Shown here piece after piece: positions 54,753-64,000 of a stretch of DNA of 64,000 nt. Source of the stretch: Tethya wilhelma (Eukaryota > Porifera > Demospongiae > Tethyida > Tethyidae); contig CAXIPT010000021.1 in NCBI GenBank assembly GCA_964030475.1, positions 268,426-332,425 of the forward strand, in the 5' to 3' direction. Positions within the stretch are counted from its first letter, which is position 1. Each line of letters opens with the position of its first letter. The position numbers and the translations under genes are program-made. The notes beneath the pieces are model-generated. The model ran no database searches. It was not told the DNA's origin and was given only the letters and a program-made list of their open reading frames with translations.

Positions 54753-55655
54753 ACAAGTAAAAAAAACATTGGAAATGTAATGAAAAACAGGAATGGCTAA
54801 ATCGCAAAAAAAAAACGCAAACAAGATGGAATGGCTGTTGAGAGTGTGTAAGGTGTATGGGCTGCATTTAACAATCTCCTTATTGAATCTCTCATTTTGC
54901 CCACAGGAAGAATTCCTTACACACTCTCAACAGCCATTCCATCTTGTTTGCGTTCTTTTTGCCATTCCTGTGTCTCATTACATTTCCAATGTTTTTTTTT
55001 ACTTGTTTGTTCTCATTTTTCCATATTTCTACAAATTACATTTGAGTTGGTGTGTGTAGCTAGCTACTGAACTAGTAGTCTGGCAAGCCAGACTTACTGC
55101 GGAGCCAGCGGCGGGCTGCTGAGCTGGTACTCATCTCTTAAGAAGAGCAACCAGGTATCACAAAATAGTTCCAGGCAACTTCAGTGGATTCCAAATAACG
55201 CACACTTTTGTGTGTGGAAAGGGTTGTCAATTCGAATTTTCTTGAAGCTAATGAATAATTTATGAGTGTAGAAATCCATATGGAGGAGGCGCATTTTGCC
55301 TTGTATCTAGCTACTCAATTAGAGACTCTAAAAACCGATGGCAAAAGCAACTGTACCAGAAGAAATCAAGTTCGTTCGTTCAAGAATCAGCTTCTAAAAG
55401 TGAATAGTCTGTTGAGCCAAGATAGAAGAAGAAGAAGAAGAAGAAGAAGATGGAGAAATTTGGAGGTTTGGCATGTTTGTGTTTGTGATGGTTTTAGGCC
55501 ATGTTTTTGGGCTCATTAGAATGAAAAATAGTAGCTTTAAAAGCCTTTTAGTGCTAAGCGCTCAGTTCTTGCAGAGTTATTCGCGTGAATATTTGTATTG
55601 CGCCGATGGGCCATCCGTGCCATTCCTGTATACCCAGTACTACCGTACTGGGAAT
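54753..55655 (+). repeat. Hairpin-tailed repeat, A subfamily, slightly shortened
   Basis: This is a 903-bp copy with both ends. It lacks part of the palindrome loop and about 60 bp of the unique region. The GAA tract is at 55424-55449. Confidence 0.88.
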
Positions 55656-55904
55656 ACTTCCAGAAGAGAAATTATTATGGCCCGGAAAGTCTTACATGTC
55701 AGTAACATATAATAAGAATCAGATCTAGAGTCAGAATTGAATCAACTCAAATGGAATCACAGAATCAAATATACATCAGAACCAGTCATGGATCATCTTC
55801 TCATGTGTTCTATCGTTCATGACAACGATATAATTATCACTCACAGTATCGAGTTATTTATCCAAAACTTCAGGGTAAGTGGTTGGTTTAGGGCTTGTTG
55901 AAAT

Positions 55905-56642
55905 TTAACCAATAACCCGAGAAATCGAGATGCTATACCACCCCCTCCATGGTAATGGCTTTACAGCAATAACTGGGCATGTGGTGCCATCTTCAGCATG
56001 TTCGTTGTCACTGCATTCACTGGACATGAACTCTTTCACAAGTACACGCTTATAAGCTTTCCTTTGATCTTCATTTATTTGAACTTTCATTAAGGTGGCT
56101 GTACGGAGCTCAAGTTTCTATTTTGCACAAATACACAGACAAAAACTAGAAAAAAAGGTATAGTACACAACATTGTGACAACATTAAATTTCAGTAGTAA
56201 TAACAAAACTTACCCTTTTAATTCGGTTACTTTGACGAGTCTTTTTCACCTTATCAGAATACTTCCCTTGAGTTTTCAATTTTTGTTCTTCAATCTTACT
56301 CTGAAAAAATCATCTAGAGGCATCTAAAAAAAAGGTCTAATGTCCCAAGAATGTTAGAGGAGAAAGGGCCTGTAAAGAATCTAACCTGAAATTCAGTCAT
56401 GTAAATTCAACTCATTCATAACAGATTTCAAAATTTACAACACTCCAACGTGAAGGTTTGTGTCACAACTGATAAATCAGAAATTCGTTAAATTAGAAAA
56501 CCGTAAATTAATGTTCAGATTACATCACAGGACCAATGACCTTACCTCTCACTTGAACACTTGGTACATTTGGCTAAGTGTACTCATCTCAGTACAGAGT
56601 TGTTTAACAACTTCTTGATTTTCTTTGTCAGTGAAGCGTTTT
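55905..56642 (-). CDS. Unidentified three-exon gene piece
   Basis: Minus-strand exons: about 56642-56553 (KRFTDKENQEVVKQLCTEM then STLSQMYQVF, donor GTGAGA); 56300-56214 (SKIEEQKLKTQGKYSDKVKK then TRQSNRIKR, acceptor TTTTTTCAG, donor GTAAGT); and about 56108-55905 (LRTATLMKVQINEDQRKAYK, RVLVKEFMSSECSDNEHAED, VKPLPWRG, stop after SRVIG). The wording FMSSE...KPLPWR recalls a multicopy uncharacterised sponge/cnidarian family, with low certainty. The acceptor of the last exon is a choice among alternatives. Part of exon 1 and the intron before exon 2 are duplicated at 56667-56800. Confidence 0.45.
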
Positions 56643-56800
56643 CTGTATATATGAATATATTTTTACTCTGAAAAAATCTTCTACAGGCATCTAAAAAAAG
56701 TCTAATGTCCCAAGAATGTTACAGGAGAAAGAGCCAATGACCTTACCTCTCACTTGAACACTTGGTACATTTGGCTTAAGTGTACTCATCTCAGTACAGA
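56299..56800. repeat. Local duplication with internal deletion
   Basis: The block 'TACTCTGAAAAAATC...' with 'TCTAATGTCCCAAGAATGTTA' occurs at 56299 and 56667. The block AATGACCTTACCTCTCACTT occurs at 56535 and 56729. In the second copy the two blocks are fused and about 165 bp between them is missing. Confidence 0.75.
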
Positions 56801-57039
56801 GTGTACTTCAGCTGCCAAGAGTATGGCAAAATAACACATCAAGTGCTATTAGGCCATACAAGTTGGAGCTAGAGTGTTTTAATTATATGTAGTTATCTGC
56901 TAATAGTATCATTTTTTGTTTACCATTGCCTAGGAACCAAAGTTTTTGTGCTGGTTAGTGGCTGGATAGAGGTGATAATAGAGTACCTAGGGGTCACAGG
57001 GTGTCAATGGCAAACAAACAAAAGGGTGATGCAACTATA

Positions 57040-58113
57040 ACAAGTACAAAAAACATTGGAAATGTAATGAGACACAGGAATGGCTAAATCGTAAAAAGAA
57101 CGCAAACAAGATGGAATGGCTGTTGAGTGTGTGCAGAATTCTTCCTGTATGGGCTGCATTTAACAATCTCCTTATTGAGTCTCTTATTTTGCCCACAGGA
57201 AGAATTCCTTACACACTCTTAACAGCCATTCCATCTTGTTTGCGTTCTTTTTACGATTTAGCGTCTCATTACATTTCCAATGTTTTTTGTACTTGTTTGT
57301 TCTCATTTTCCCATAATTTTACAAATCACAATTGAGTTAGTGTGTGTAGCTAGCTACTAAGCTAGTAGTCTGGCAAGCCAGCTAGACTGTGGCCGGGCTG
57401 CTCAGTAAGTTGTGTACTGAGCCTGCTTGATACTGAAGTGTAACACATATCTCAGTCATTTGCATGATTTGGAGGCAGGAGCTGTATCATAAGATTTACT
57501 TGCCTTTCTATAATATGTTATGATAATCAAAGTCCTGATTCATTTCTTAAGAAGAGCAAGAGGATCCAGGTATCACAAAATAGTTCCAGGCCACTTGCAT
57601 TTGAATTCCAAATAACGCACACTTATGTGTGTGGAAAGGGTCGTCAATTCGAATTTTCTAGAAGCTAATGAATTATGCATGAGTGTAGAAATTAATGGCG
57701 GCCATATGGAGGAGGCGCTTTTCGCCTTGTATCTAGCTACTCAATGAGAGGCGCTAAAAACCGATGGCAAAAGCGACTGTCCCGGAAGAAACCAAGCTCA
57801 TTCGTTCAAGAATCAGCTTCTAAAAGTGAATAGTCTCTGAGAAAACTCGAGCCAAGATAGAAGAAGAAGAAGAAGAAGAAGAAGAAGAAGATGGAGAAAT
57901 TTGGAGGTTTGGCATGTTTGTGTTTGTTACTTTAGCGATGGTTTTAGGCCATGTTTTTGGGCTCATTAGAAAGAGAAAGAGCTAAATAGTAGCTTAAGAA
58001 GCCTTTTAGTGCTAAGCGCTCAGTTTTTGCAGAGTTATTCGTGTGAATATTTGTATTGCGCTAATGGGCCATCTGTGCCATTCCTGTGTACCCAGTACTA
58101 CCGTACTGGGAAT
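57040..58113 (+). repeat. Hairpin-tailed repeat, A subfamily, complete
   Basis: This 1074-bp copy is the cleanest complete unit: ACAAGTACAAAAAACATTGG at the left, the palindrome to about 57296, a GAA tract of about ten units (57861-57890), and the CCCAGTAC hairpin at 58091-58110. Confidence 0.92.
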
Positions 58114-58328
58114 TATTACTGTGACAGGAAGGGGGGGCTAGGCTTTCTTGTAACAATTTGCCCATTCCAATGTCTAATTACATTTTCAATGTTTTTTTAT
58201 AGAACTAAAGGGGGTGTGGCTCAGATACAAGAAAAAACAAACAACAACCCAATCTAACTAAAAATCAAATATTTTGATATTAATTAAGGTTAGTGTATTT
58301 TGAGTGGGTGGAGATTTAGCTAGAGCTA

Positions 58329-59082
58329 ATTCCCAGTACGGTAGACATAGGAATAGCACAGATGGCCCATTAGTGCAATACCTCCAATTTTCTCCATCTT
58401 CTTCTACTTCTTTTTCTATCTTCGCTCAGCTTTTCTCAGAGACTATTCACTTTTAGAAGCTGATTCTTGAACAAACAAATTTGTTTTCTTTGGGGACAGT
58501 CACTTTTGTCATCAGCTTTTGTTGAATCGCTAGATACAAGGCCAAAAGCACCTTCTCCAATTTTGGTGGCCATTAATTTCTAAACCATGCATTATTCATT
58601 AGGTAGCTAGCCAAATGACCCTTTCCATATTCAAGTTGGCGTTATTTGGAATCAATTGCAGCGCAGTGCCCCAAGTTGTCTTATCCTGTTGTTCTCTGTG
58701 TTCAGTTCTTCAGTAGGGAAGTTATCTTTAGCTAACAAACACAAATGTAATGGACATAAATCACTGGAAGTTCAGAGTTTCAGCTGCATGACTGCACTGT
58801 CAGTAGGGCTGTTGGCAAGTTCTCTGCTCGGGCTAAAGACTAAATTCCACTGATATTGTAAACAATTATTCCAAAAAAAATAAACAAACAAGAAAAAAAA
58901 CATTAAAAACGTAATGCAAACATAGGAATGGTCAAATCATAAAAAAAGTGAGCAAACAAGAGTAGGAATGGTTGTCAGATTGAAGTTCATTCCTTTGTCT
59001 ACAATGTCATTGAGCTCAGTAGGGATATGAACATAAGGTGACACAGTGAAATTAACTTGCTCAATCTGACATGCGTTTATCG
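58329..59082 (-). repeat. Hairpin-tailed repeat, B-like, deleted and truncated
   Basis: The short-hairpin end has lost one stem (CCCAGTACGGTAGACATAGG). The middle carries 200 bp not seen in other copies (58650-58860). The palindrome at 58886-59082 has the alternative core of 54422-54706, and its return arm stops at CTCAATCTGACATGCG. Confidence 0.7.
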
Positions 59083-59643
59083 AATACTTTCAGTATGTCC
59101 TCATAAAAATGTGCTTCAGCTTTTATCAAGAGACTTTGTTGTGAGTTACTGGAAAAAGAATCAACTTTATGAAGCAATTTTCAATATAGGCTCTCATATC
59201 TGCTTCAGGATATTCTCCCTACTAGCTAGCAATCACCACAGAAAATTGTCCACAGATTGAACTGCCAGTTTTTTGCTGGGGTCGTTTCCCATCTTTCTTG
59301 AAGCTCCCATAGAGTATCGCCAACTGAATCTCCAAGGCTGGTGATAAGCTTCCACTAGGTGTTTAATTGCCTGTTTATAATCACCAACCACATACAAATT
59401 TCAATTTTGTCAAAAGTTTTCATATTTCACACTATGCATGCACTCAATGGGTTTAAAGGTAACTGCCTTGATCGTGATGCCCTTGAATTTGGGCTGTCTA
59501 TCTATACTACCAGCATAATTGATAGTTTCTACTATTAATTTGTAGTTGATAATAACTGCTTCACAACTTACTTCATGGTTTGTGGTCAATGTAAGCATCC
59601 AAAAATACTGCTGGACTGCACTATTGAACTGACTGTTTCTGGT
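59083..59643 (-). other. Possible decayed coding region, unidentified
   Basis: On the minus strand a 62-codon open stretch (59598-59410: NHEVSCEAVIINYKLIVETI, then GSIDRQPKFKGITIKAVTF) is followed by pieces in other frames (SLGDSVGDTLWELQERWE near 59330-59280). The composition looks protein-like, but I recognise no family. Confidence 0.3.
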
Positions 59644-59828
59644 ATTCCCAGTACGGTAGTACTAGGAATGGCACGGATGGCCCATTAGTGCAATTCAAAT
59701 ATTCACGCAAATAACTCTCCAAAAACTCAGCGCTTGGCACTAAAAGGCTTCTTAAGCTACTATTTAGCACTTTCTCTCTCTAATGAGCCCTAAAACATGG
59801 CCTAAAACCATCGCTAAAGTACCCAACT
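59644..59828 (-). repeat. Hairpin-tailed repeat, right-end fragment
   Basis: The copy is ATTCCCAGTACGGTAGTACT followed directly by AGGAATGGC, so the GGGTACAC part is lost. It breaks off after the CATCGCTAAAGTACC phrase. Confidence 0.8.
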
Positions 59829-60449
59829 AAAATACAGTGCTTCCAAGGTAGTCAGGGAAACTTTTGATTTTGTACTTTTTGCAAAATACAGAGACACTCA
59901 TAGCATGTAACTGCAGTTTGATGATACACATACAAACATTGCTCACTTGTGGTGCTTCACCAGGAAAGAGGGGGCGTATGACCACTTCCTGTGCAAGATA
60001 TGGCTTCAATTATTGCAGTGATTTTGCTCTACACTTTTAGAACGTTATAAGCGAACCGTTTCGCGTTAAGAAAAAAGCCTTGAGCATCAACTGGATACTG
60101 TAGGTGGTCAACTTTTGGCGTTGGTCCAAACTCTTAACTCCAAAGTATACGCGGATAGTTGTGCAGAACGTAGCAAAAATGTTGTAATTTTGAGGTGCAA
60201 ACGTTTTTAGAACAGTACAAGCAAACTAAAACGCATTAAGAAAAAACTTCACAGTTGCGGATAGGGGGTGCATGTAGTTTCGTTTGTAGCAAGAGCACGA
60301 CTGGAAAATGGAACGATTAATTCGCATCCAGCTAATTTGTGCGGCTATTGCACATTTTGATGACGTATGCACATACGTAACTAAATAAGTGACGTCAAGC
60401 AACCGCACGTGGGTACAGTACAGTGATCGTGAATAGTGAATGCAAAGCA
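59829..60449. other. Unclassified sequence with a repeated phrase
   Basis: Two related phrases about 160 bp apart, TTTTAGAACGTTATAAGCGAAC (60035) and TTTTTAGAACAGTACAAGCAAAC (60204), each followed by a CG.TTAAGAAAAAA phrase, indicate a diverged tandem duplication. A GCACGTGGG lies at 60405. No gene is seen. Confidence 0.4.
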
Positions 60450-60527
60450 ATGGACGGTGAGGCAACTGAGCTGGCGTACTTCGTTACGCAGTCCAGGGGA
60501 GTGAAGTTGGAGGCTGGTGGGGTGGAT
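60450..60527 (+). CDS. Possible first exon, cut at an N
   Basis: ATG at 60450 opens MDGEATELAYFVTQSRGVKL then EAGGVD, up to the N at 60528. The stretch is GC-richer than its surroundings and looks like a coding start. After the N the frame is lost. It might belong with the RecQ-like remnant downstream, but nothing here proves it. Confidence 0.3.
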
Positions 60528-60626
60528 NGCATGCGCAGAGGGAAATATGAAATATGAAAACTTTTGTCACACTTGAAATTTGGAAGTGGGCGGTGACGAT
60601 AAACAGGCAATTTAGTTTGCCTGGCC

Positions 60627-60835
60627 TTAGCGATGGTTAAGAGCATGTTTTTGGGCTCATTAGAATAAGAATGAGCTAAAATAGTAGCTTTAGAAACCTT
60701 TTAGGGTCAAACGCTCAGTTTTTGCAGAGTTATTCGCGTGAATATTTGTATTGCGCTAATGGGCCGTCCGTGCCATTCCTATATACCCAGTTCTACCATA
60801 CTGGGAATATCATTTCTAATGTTTTTTCTACTTGT
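60627..60835 (+). repeat. Hairpin-tailed repeat, two ends fused
   Basis: The right end (60627-60808, hairpin with one mutation TTCTACCATACTGGG) is followed after 2 bp by the extreme palindrome edge TTTCTAATGTTTTTTCTACTTGT. Confidence 0.75.
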
Positions 60836-61253
60836 CAAACCTTGAAATTCATAAATTATAACCTTACTTACGCCACTGCAATTTTTTCTGAGCGCTTCTC
60901 TCTATCACCTCTAGAGAATCTCAGAGGCGTTTTGTGTGTGTTTTACCATATCTCAGGTTCTAAGTGAAAATGGCTCAAACAGTCTGTTCGTGTTATTTTA
61001 GAACACTGCAAAGCCACTAGCTCCATATGACATCCTGTTTTGAAGTAGTTAAAAAATAGATGACAGGATATATGTACACGTAAGTAACTGACCACAAGTA
61101 TAATAGTACTAGTATTGCTAGTCTCACAGGCAAGCCACTCCCTCACCTGCAGAGGGAGAGTTGATCTGGTGACTCTGGCACAGTTTCCATTGCACAAGAT
61201 GGAAATTGAACATGACCAATCATATTTGAGATGTCAAGTTACAGAAATAAATT
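60836..61253. other. No gene recognised
   Basis: No conserved frame is seen. A short TATGACATCCTGTTTTGAAG...TGACAGGATAT near-inverted pair lies at 61026-61072. Confidence 0.35.
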
Positions 61254-61960
61254 GTGGCTTCACAAAAATACATTTCGTTGTGTATTGGTCAAAATGATCT
61301 GTGGCATGGTATACATACAGGATGTGAAGAAAAGAGGATTCAGTCTTCAACTGTAGCTCAGAAACTTCTATATTATGAATTAACAGTGGAGACGAGCGAG
61401 GTCTTGTATGCTTTTTTGAGTAATAATGATGTTTTAGTTTACCTACTAGGAGTGAGAAATCACTTTATTATTGGATGTTTTCAAGTTGATACCTCTATTG
61501 TGTGGTTATATAAGCCCACTGATTGCTTTAATCAAGTCATGTTAAAGAGTCTGAATGAAAGAAGAATGAATGGAGTGTACATTGGTGACAATTGTGACAC
61601 AACAAAGGTGGATGAAGAAAAGTATTCTATTTTGTTCATGAGCCCTGAATCATGGAAGGACACCCTCCTATTACCCATTTATCAATCAAACTTAGTGGGG
61701 GTTATCATCAATGAAGCACACTGTGAAAAACTGGTGAGCTAGTGTAAACTTAATTGTTCAGAATCTGCAATAGTTGTGCAATAACATTGGTTCACAGGGG
61801 AACTACTTTTCGGAAAGCATTTTCTTATTTGCCTGAAATTAGAAGTATAGTCCCAAATCAAGTTACCATTAGCACAAAAACAACTATAATTATGCAAGAT
61901 GCTTGGGATGGACAAACCAATCATTATACAGTCTACAAGAACCCATTCTTAATTAAATGA
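61254..61960 (+). pseudogene. RecQ-like DEAD/DEAH helicase remnant
   Basis: A 162-codon open stretch (61254-61742) follows the RecQ order: FLSNNDVLVYLLGVRNHFI stands where the Walker A loop should be, then QVMLKSLNERRMNGVYIGDN, YSILFMSPESW, and VGVIINEAHCEKL, a DEAH box changed to NEAH. After a stop and frame change (61754-61960) it reads FRKAFSYLPEIRSIVPNQVT and STKTTIIM, which fit the following helicase motifs, and YKNPF. Loss of the P-loop Lys and of the Asp in motif II means no ATPase activity is expected. RecQ-like copies are numerous in some sponge and cnidarian genomes, to my recollection. The first start shown is arbitrary. Confidence 0.65.
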
Positions 61961-62413
61961 CATTATTCATGATGTCACGTTAGAAACCTTAAAAATGTTA
62001 TTAATGTCACGTAGCATTAAGCGCTAGCGCTGCAATAATTATTCATATTATGTTTATGAAGTAGCACGTGCAATGGTGACATCATATGACATCAAACAGA
62101 TCTGGATTTTGTGACTGTATATTGTCCGTATACTTCATACAAAAGGGTGCTGTCATGGAATATTTGCAGTTCAGGAGCACATTTTGAATTTTTGTTCAAC
62201 TAGGTGCAAAAAGTCACAAACAAAATTTGCTGAGCACGCAAATTGTTACCTGGAGAAAACCTGTTGTACACAGCACAGAAAAAGTTCATGTACTATACTG
62301 ATTTGCTAACAAAAGAGAGATTTATGGTTAGTCTGTTGTCTGTTTAAAGTCTGTGGCTATTGATCTGCTAGAGTGGTCTCCCTATGAAGTTGTGAAGTTA
62401 TTTTTATTTGTAT
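61961..62413. other. No gene recognised
   Basis: This is AT-rich flank of the helicase remnant. The phrase GCATTAAGCGCTAGCGCTGC contains a short palindrome near 62017-62032. Nothing else is supported. Confidence 0.35.
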
Positions 62414-64000
62414 ACAAGTAAAAAAAAACAACATTAGAAATGTAATGAGACACAGGAATGGCTAAATCGTAAAAAGAACGCTAACAAGATGGAATGGCTG
62501 ATAGAGTGTGTAAGGAATTCTTCCTGTATGGGCTGCATTTAACAATCTCCTTATTGATTCTGAGACTCTCATTTTGCCCATAGGAAGAATTCCTTACATA
62601 CTCTAACAGCCATTCCATCTTGTTTGCGTTCTTTTTACGTTCTAGCCATTCCTGTGTCTCATTACATTTCTAATGTTTTTTTTCTACTTGTTTGTTCTCA
62701 TTTTCCCATAATTCTACAAATTACATTTGTGTTGGTGTGTGTAGTTAGTAATCTGGCAAGCAGCGGGCTGCTGCTGCGGAACTGGTAAGTTGTGTAGCCT
62801 GAAGTGAAACACACATCTCAGTCATTTTGAGGCAGGAGCTGTATCATAAGATTTACTTGCCTTTCTATATGTTACAAGTAAAAAAAAACATTGGAAATGT
62901 AATGAGACATAGGAATGGCCAAATCGTAAAAAGAAGGCAAACAAGATGATGGAATAGCTGGCAGAGTGTGTGCCGAATTCTTCCTGTGTGGGCTGCATGT
63001 AGTACTCTCTTTCCATGTTAAGTCCCTCATGTTGCCCATAGGAATAATTCTTTACACACTCTGCCAGCTATTCCATCATCTTGTTTGCCTTCTTTTTACG
63101 ATTTGGCCATTCATATGTCTCATTACATTTCCAATGTTTTTTTTTACTTGTTTGTTCTCATTTTTTCATAATTCTACAAATCACATTTGAGTTTGTTTGT
63201 ATATGGTAGTTACTTGTACACTATCAGCATGGATATCATAGCTAATCTGCCTAGTATGCTCAGGCTGATCAGTACTGAAGTAATCTCAGGAGGCTGAGCT
63301 GTATCTACCAAAATTTAATTGCTTTGCTCACACAGTAGTCTATTCACCTCCTAAATATTGAAGACTGAAAGGTTACAGAGAGTCCAGCACAACAAGAAAT
63401 CTTCAGGTAAAGCAGGCAGGCAGCGAATATTTAGATTCCAAATAACGCACACTTATCTACCTGGAAAAGGGTCGCCAATTTGCCTTTTCAAGTAGCTTAT
63501 GAATTTATGCATGATGTAGAAATGAATGGCTGCCATACGGAGAAGCGCTTTTTGCCTTGTATCTAGCCACTCAACGGGAGACTCGAGCACACGATACCAA
63601 AAGCACGTGAAGACAATGGTACTAAGTTTGTTCGTTCAAGAATCAGCTTCTGAAAGTGAACAGTCTTCGAGATACGCTGAAATAACATAGAAGAAGAAGA
63701 AGAAGAAGAAGAAGAAGAAGAAGAAGGAGAAAATTGGAGGTTTGGCATATTTTTGTTTGGTACTTTAGCAATGGTTTTAGGCCATGTTTTAGGGCTCATT
63801 AGAAAGAGAAAGAGCTAAATAGTAATAATCAAAGTCCTGATTCATCTCTTAAGAAGAGCAACCAGGTATCACAAAATAGTTCCAGACAACTTCAGTGCAT
63901 TTAATTCCAAATAACGCACACTTTTGTGTGTGGAAAGGGTCGTCAATTCGAATTTTCTAGAAGCTAATGAATTATGCATGAGTGTAGAAATTAATGGCGG
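62414..64000 (+). repeat. Hairpin-tailed repeat, A subfamily, split by a B copy
   Basis: The A palindrome and first unique part (62414-62873) are followed by an inserted B copy. The A unit then resumes at about 63827 with the ATAATCAAAGTCCTGATTC phrase and runs off the window. Intact copies read TATGTTATGATAATCAAAG, showing the insertion point. Confidence 0.82.
62874..63826 (+). repeat. Hairpin-tailed repeat, B subfamily, nested, lacking its short hairpin
   Basis: The B palindrome (62874-63151, arms ACATAGGAATGGCCAAATCG) and unique part run to GAGCTAAATAGTA, about 180 bp short of the usual end. The GAA tract is one of the longest (63691-63726). Confidence 0.82.

Noticed and set aside
58656..58853. 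65-codon frame within the truncated repeat at 58.3-59.1 kb
   Set aside because: It has no similarity to anything recognisable and no counterpart in other copies of the repeat.
1..64000. CRISPR array, bacterial operons, tRNA or rRNA genes
   Set aside because: No regularly spaced identical short repeats with unique spacers, no Shine-Dalgarno-linked gene runs, and no cloverleaf or rRNA motifs were noticed by eye.

Overview
The window reads as nuclear DNA of an invertebrate animal and best fits a sponge such as Amphimedon queenslandica. This is an inference from three things: small AT-rich GT-AG introns, an IRAK-like kinase gene built from many short exons, and a mobile-element mix that I associate with sponges and cnidarians. 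There is no bacterial gene organisation, operon, CRISPR array or recognisable RNA gene. Most of the 64 kb is transposable-element DNA, largely decayed.

Layout. 1-9.4 kb: hairpin-tailed repeats, a Ty3/Gypsy integrase remnant, the C-terminal piece of an unnamed multicopy protein family ('family U'), and TTAA-flanked non-autonomous elements nested in one another. 10.2-17.2 kb: an OTU protease-like remnant, then a tnp2/CACTA-type transposase present twice in near-identical copies around a single N, probably two haplotypes laid end to end. 17.3-28 kb: a Helitron helicase fragment, a second OTU fragment, a Mutator-like MITE with a 9-bp target duplication, a hAT transposase, and a long minus-strand Helitron Rep/helicase remnant. 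28-36.4 kb: repeats, a cluster of CCGCNNGCGGTA palindromes, then the one clear host-type gene, an IRAK-like kinase, damaged and carrying a hairpin-tailed element. 36.9-37.8 kb is an assembly gap. 38.2-40.1 kb: a DUF3987-like gene remnant. 42.1-43.4 kb: a TTAA MITE containing a Mutator-like MITE with a 10-bp target duplication. 43.9-46.6 kb: the long copy of family U. 47.9-52.4 kb: a Mutator-type transposase joined to an Ulp1 (C48) protease-like domain, itself hit by two MITEs whose clean removal restores the reading frame at each site. 52.7-64 kb: a SAP-domain fragment, unidentified exons, a RecQ-like helicase remnant and many hairpin-tailed repeats.

The most abundant unit is a repeat of about 1.02-1.07 kb with a 240-290 bp palindrome at one end and a short CCCAGTAC hairpin at the other. 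About twenty whole or partial copies are visible. A 13-bp subterminal inverted repeat linking its two ends changes in step on both ends between subfamilies (CCTGTGT or CCTATGT).

Almost every coding unit has frameshifts or stops. Several of these sit in homopolymer runs, so true decay and sequence error cannot be fully separated from the sequence alone. Protein family names come from motif recognition by eye; no database search was run.
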